Source: Planctomycetota bacterium (lineage in GTDB: Bacteria > Planctomycetota > Phycisphaerae > UBA1845). Taken from it: a stretch of DNA of 8,081 bases. Every line of letters begins with the position of its first letter. Position 1 is the stretch's first letter. The stretch covers positions 1-8,081 of the forward strand of contig JADFOB010000048.1 in the NCBI GenBank assembly GCA_022563055.1, given 5' to 3'. Positions 6,595 to 8,081 of the stretch are shown here, in pieces. The notes beneath the pieces were generated by a model. That model saw only the letters and a program-made list of their open reading frames with translations. It was not told the origin of the DNA and made no database searches. Position numbers and translations under genes: made by a program.

Positions 6595-6655
6595 GTGGCA
6601 CACGAACCCTCCAATGGAGCGGTGGCATACGAACCCTCCAATGGAGTAGTGACAC
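6595..6655. repeat. 27-nt tandem repeat, two and a quarter copies
   Basis: Unit 1 begins at 6595 and unit 2 at 6622; over 26 aligned bases they differ at two positions. A third, broken-off copy starts at 6649 (GTGACAC). Each full unit contains CTCC-AAT-GGAG, a short stem. No further copies occur in the window. It is too short and has no spacers, so it is not a CRISPR. Confidence 0.75.
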
Positions 6656-6692
6656 GGCACCGGAGCCGATCCCGTTTTTGCGCACCGCACGT

Positions 6693-6709
6693 GACGCCTT
6701 CCCGGCGTC
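6693..6709. repeat. 6-bp hairpin, 5-nt loop
   Basis: GACGCC (6693-6698) and GGCGTC (6704-6709) flank TTCCC. It is downstream of ygbA but not followed by T residues on the minus strand, so it is unlikely to be an intrinsic terminator. Confidence 0.45.
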
Positions 6710-6729
6710 TTCTCACCATGCGAATTCTC

Positions 6730-6745
6730 GCGGGCTAAAGCCCGC
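6730..6745. repeat. Palindrome GCGGGC-TAAA-GCCCGC
   Basis: A perfect 6-bp GC stem with a TAAA loop, starting 28 nt past the end of ygbA. The core CGGGCTAAAGCCCG is a short palindrome I recall as recurring between genes in planctomycetes and relatives. It could protect the 3' end of the ygbA transcript. Confidence 0.55.
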
Positions 6746-6773
6746 GGCTCGGCACATCTTATCGGGAAATGCG

Positions 6774-7136
6774 CTAGAAGAGCATCTTGCGCAAGTAGTC
6801 GAGGCGACCGGAGAGAAGGAGACGGGTTCCCGAATACCGCATGATCTGTTGAATGCGCGCTCGGTAGGCTGGGTGGTAACAATGGTCGGGACAGTGTTTG
6901 CACGCCGGCTTGGGTTCCAACGGACAGGTTGATCGCTTTATGAAAGCGTGGGCCAGCAGCTTGGAGCACTCCGCGCATAACTCGACCGGTGAGCCGACGA
7001 TCGCCTCCACATCGTGCGTCTTAAGAACGACCGCGCACCTCGGGGTATCGGCGTGCTTCCTGGCGCAGTAGACGCCGATGAACTCAGCGAGCGTCTTCAA
7101 CCCATGGATCAGTTCTTCATCCATGCGTACAGTCAC
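6774..7136 (-). CDS. ygbA: YgbA-family cysteine-rich protein (NO-stimulated promoter family)
   Basis: A 120-aa soluble protein recognised as YgbA_NO family by the C-terminal half: C71...KPACKHCPDHCYHPAYR (C79, C82, C86), then I-M-R-Y-S-G-x-R-L-L and a terminal D-Y-L. The N-terminal half has Y-C24-x3-H28, C34, and the pair L-C54-A-E-C57. The eight cysteines suggest a metal or Fe-S site, not proven by sequence. In E. coli, ygbA is induced by nitric oxide through NsrR; its biochemical role is poorly defined. Compared with E. coli YgbA as I remember it, about 20 residues are inserted between H28 and C54. The start GTG 7136 has GGAG 5 nt upstream; ATG 7124 is the alternative (116 aa). It is a single-gene unit. 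I found no FNR-type TTGAT-N4-ATCAA box upstream. Confidence 0.82.
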   Translation of the reverse strand: MTVRMDEELIHGLKTLAEFIGVYCARKHADTPRCAVVLKTHDVEAIVGSPVELCAECSKLLAHAFIKRSTCPLEPKPACKHCPDHCYHPAYRARIQQIMRYSGTRLLLSGRLDYLRKMLF

Positions 7137-7141
7137 TCATG

Positions 7142-7145
7142 CTCC
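7142..7145 (-). promoter_or_regulatory. Ribosome binding site supporting the GTG start of ygbA
   Basis: GGAG on the minus strand, 5 nt before GTG 7136 and 17 nt before the alternative ATG 7124. The spacing favours GTG. An ATG at 7140 lies between them but its frame stops after seven codons. Confidence 0.5.
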
Positions 7146-7168
7146 GTGGTCCAGGGGCGCGAGGGCAC

Positions 7169-7196
7169 CGCAAGGGGACGGCACCTTTTTCTTGCG
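7169..7196. repeat. Palindromic element around GGGGACGGCACCTTTTTC
   Basis: Outer arms CGCAAG (7169-7174) and CTTGCG (7191-7196) flank a core of the GGGGAC...CCTTTTTC kind, which I recall as a common dispersed, REP-like sequence. It lies 32 nt upstream of the ygbA start and would be in its leader. On the plus strand the T run is inside the stem rather than after it, so it is not a terminator. Confidence 0.45.
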
Positions 7197-7283
7197 CGTG
7201 GGGCGCCGAGACACAATAGGCGATTCCCCGGATAGTCCGACCTCGGCGGCTCCTCCGACCGTGCGTATCATAGCCCATCGAGC

Positions 7284-7302
7284 CGACAATAACGAGAACC
7301 TG
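7284..7302 (-). repeat. 19-nt motif, copy 2 (upstream of ygbA)
   Basis: Minus-strand sequence CAGGTTCTCGTTATTGTCG, 17 of 19 identical to the copy at 6297-6315 and in the same orientation. Here it is 148 nt before the ygbA start and just upstream of a TATGAT that could be a -10 element. Confidence 0.45.
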
Positions 7303-7710
7303 CATCCTGGTAAGACAACGCGTGCCAGGGCGCAAGGGCAATAGCGAGGACGTGCTCAGCGCAGCCAAGGTCCCCCAGCGACCCCGCGGACGGATTTTTT
7401 CTCCCGGCAAATCCGGTTTGTACCCATCGACGCGGCCAAACGAGTGTCTAATACATAACCTTTCCGGACCGGCAGTGCCCCGACTTGCCAGCCGGGGGCG
7501 AGCGCATAGACTGCACGCTCAAGCAGTGGTTCGGTCCGCGGAGGGTTCGCGTTGGGATTCCGCCGGACTGCCCCGAACAGCGTCGCTACAGGCATATCTC
7601 CCCTCCGTGGCGGCTGCGGTTGTCTCGTCGTCCTTGGGCACCCTCGGTTGCCCTTGAGCGGCGGGGAAACGGACCCGGCGGATACCTTCCGTGCGCGGCT
7701 TGCATTGATC

Positions 7711-7715
7711 AGGAG
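7711..7715 (+). promoter_or_regulatory. Ribosome binding site of vgrG
   Basis: AGGAG, 9 nt before ATG 7725. It selects this start over the in-frame ATG at 7743, which is 27 nt away. Confidence 0.65.
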
Positions 7716-7724
7716 CACAGAGTC

Positions 7725-8081
7725 ATGGCTTTGGCACGAGATATGAGCACGGCCCAACTCGCCTTTGGGGTCGAGGGTGTGTCGTTGGACCAGTTTCTGG
7801 TCATTCGCTACCGAGGTAGCGAAGGGCTTTGCCAACTGTACCGGTTCGAGATCGAGCTGTCCTCCAGCGAGGCGTCGGTGACCTTCGACGACATCGTCGG
7901 CAAACCGGCGGTGCTGAGCATCGCCAACAAGTACGGGCACCGCTGGTTCCACGGCATTGTCAGCCGGTTCGAGATGACCGGCGAGACCGTCGGGCAGACG
8001 TATTACCGTGCGGAACTCGTACCGGGTTTGTGGCTGCTGACCCACCGCTACAACTCGCGCATTTTCCAGCAAAAATCCATC
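7725..8081 (+). CDS. vgrG: VgrG/TssI type VI secretion tip protein, N-terminal part (runs off right edge)
   Basis: 119 codons, open to the edge of the window. The sequence matches the N-terminal gp27-like part of the VgrG family: an early F-x-V-I-R-Y-R-G, then LCQLYRFEIELSSSE, a V-G-K-P-A-V-L-S-I strand, W-F-H-G-I-V-S-R-F-E, and YRAELVPGLWLLTHRYNSRI followed by FQQKS. VgrG forms the trimeric spike tip of the type VI secretion tube and may carry an effector at its C-terminus, which cannot be seen here. ATG 7725 is supported by AGGAG 9 nt upstream. It is transcribed away from ygbA and the ExbBD operon; any partners (chaperone, PAAR, effector, hcp) would be to the right. Related phage-tail-like injection systems also use this fold, so assignment to a T6SS rests on sequence pattern alone. 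Confidence 0.88.
   Translation, partial: MALARDMSTAQLAFGVEGVSLDQFLVIRYRGSEGLCQLYRFEIELSSSEASVTFDDIVGKPAVLSIANKYGHRWFHGIVSRFEMTGETVGQTYYRAELVPGLWLLTHRYNSRIFQQKSI

Larger units (their letters stand above)
6281..6773. other. Repeat-rich intergenic region
   Basis: This 493-nt region lies between the YgbA-family gene and the VWA operon, both on the minus strand. Several frames are open across it, but their translations are low-complexity or follow the repeats, so I see no gene. From right to left it holds: a GCGGGC/GCCCGC hairpin (6730-6745), a GACGCC/GGCGTC hairpin (6693-6709), a 27-nt tandem repeat (6595-6655), a TCCCGAC/GTCGGGA hairpin (6566-6583), a possible operon promoter (6424-6452), a heptanucleotide array (6335-6418), a 19-nt motif shared with the region beyond ygbA (6297-6315) and a small hairpin at the VWA start. 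No hairpin is followed by a T-tract on the minus strand, so no intrinsic terminator for ygbA was found. Confidence 0.7.
7137..7724. other. Divergent intergenic region between ygbA and vgrG
   Basis: 588 nt. Open frames cross it on both strands, but none has a recognisable domain, a ribosome site or protein-like composition, so I annotate no gene. It should hold the promoters of both flanking genes. Visible items are a palindromic repeat (7169-7196), a possible minus-strand -10 TATGAT (7272-7267) without a convincing -35, the second 19-nt motif (7284-7302), a 7-bp inverted repeat CGGATTT/AAATCCG (7391-7415), and a CCCCG/CGGGG stem (7478-7497). No tRNA or other RNA gene was recognised. Confidence 0.6.

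Noticed and set aside
6595..6655. CRISPR array
   Set aside because: Units are directly joined with no unique spacers, and there are only two full copies and no cas genes.
6730..6745. Intrinsic terminator of ygbA
   Set aside because: Good stem, but followed on the minus strand by GAGAATTC rather than a T-tract.
7151..7350. Imperfect 25-nt direct repeat (7151-7175 and 7325-7350)
   Set aside because: Needs a gap and several mismatches; not clearly above chance in GC-rich DNA.
7117..7410. 97-codon minus-strand frame upstream of ygbA
   Set aside because: Overlaps the ygbA start and two repeat elements, Arg/Pro/Gly-rich, with no domain or ribosome site.
7391..7415. CGGATTT/AAATCCG stem as terminator
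   Set aside because: The T run is inside the stem and loop, not after it, and no gene ends nearby.
7689..7705. Sigma54 promoter upstream of vgrG
   Set aside because: TTGCA is present at 7700-7704, but the -24 GG element is missing at the required spacing; only three of seven positions match.
7552..7746. 64-codon plus-strand frame before vgrG
   Set aside because: No recognisable domain, no ribosome site, and it overlaps the vgrG start in another frame.

Overview
The window is GC-rich and densely coded on the minus strand. The gene content and the intergenic repeats suggest a Planctomycetota-like bacterium. The grounds are a VWA protein of a type I associate with that group, TPR proteins with long leaders, an ExbB/ExbD/ExbD operon, and three kinds of short periodic or palindromic repeat. 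The taxonomic guess comes from pattern memory, not from a search, and should be treated as moderate at best.

Layout. Positions 6280 down to 1 hold one compact minus-strand operon, in transcription order: a VWA protein with a TonB-like membrane anchor (6280-5303); a secreted TPR protein (5298-4150); an ExbB/TolQ/MotA proton-channel subunit with a signal peptide and probably a TTG start (4100-3327); two different ExbD/TolR subunits (3321-2866 and 2873-2352, overlapping by 8 nt); and a very large TPR/alpha-solenoid protein that leaves the window at position 1. Gaps are 4, 49, 5, -8 and about -4 to +74 nt. Positions 6281-6773 are non-coding and rich in repeats: a 12-unit heptanucleotide array, a 27-nt tandem repeat and several hairpins. 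A separate minus-strand gene follows, a YgbA-family cysteine-rich protein (7136-6774). A 588-nt divergent intergenic region then leads to the plus-strand start of a VgrG (type VI secretion tip) gene, which runs off the right edge.

How the genes fit together. ExbB plus two ExbD subunits make an inner-membrane motor driven by the proton motive force. In classical systems the mechanical output goes to TonB or TolA. No separate tonB or tolA gene is present here, but the first gene encodes a proline-flanked single transmembrane helix with the TonB-type Ser-x3-His-Gly pattern, a proline-rich periplasmic stretch, and then a VWA domain with all its metal-site residues. The simplest reading is a dedicated motor in which a TonB-like arm carries a metal-dependent adhesion domain and works with two exported TPR scaffolds. 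The Ser/His anchor fused to a VWA domain is the most interesting thing in the window.
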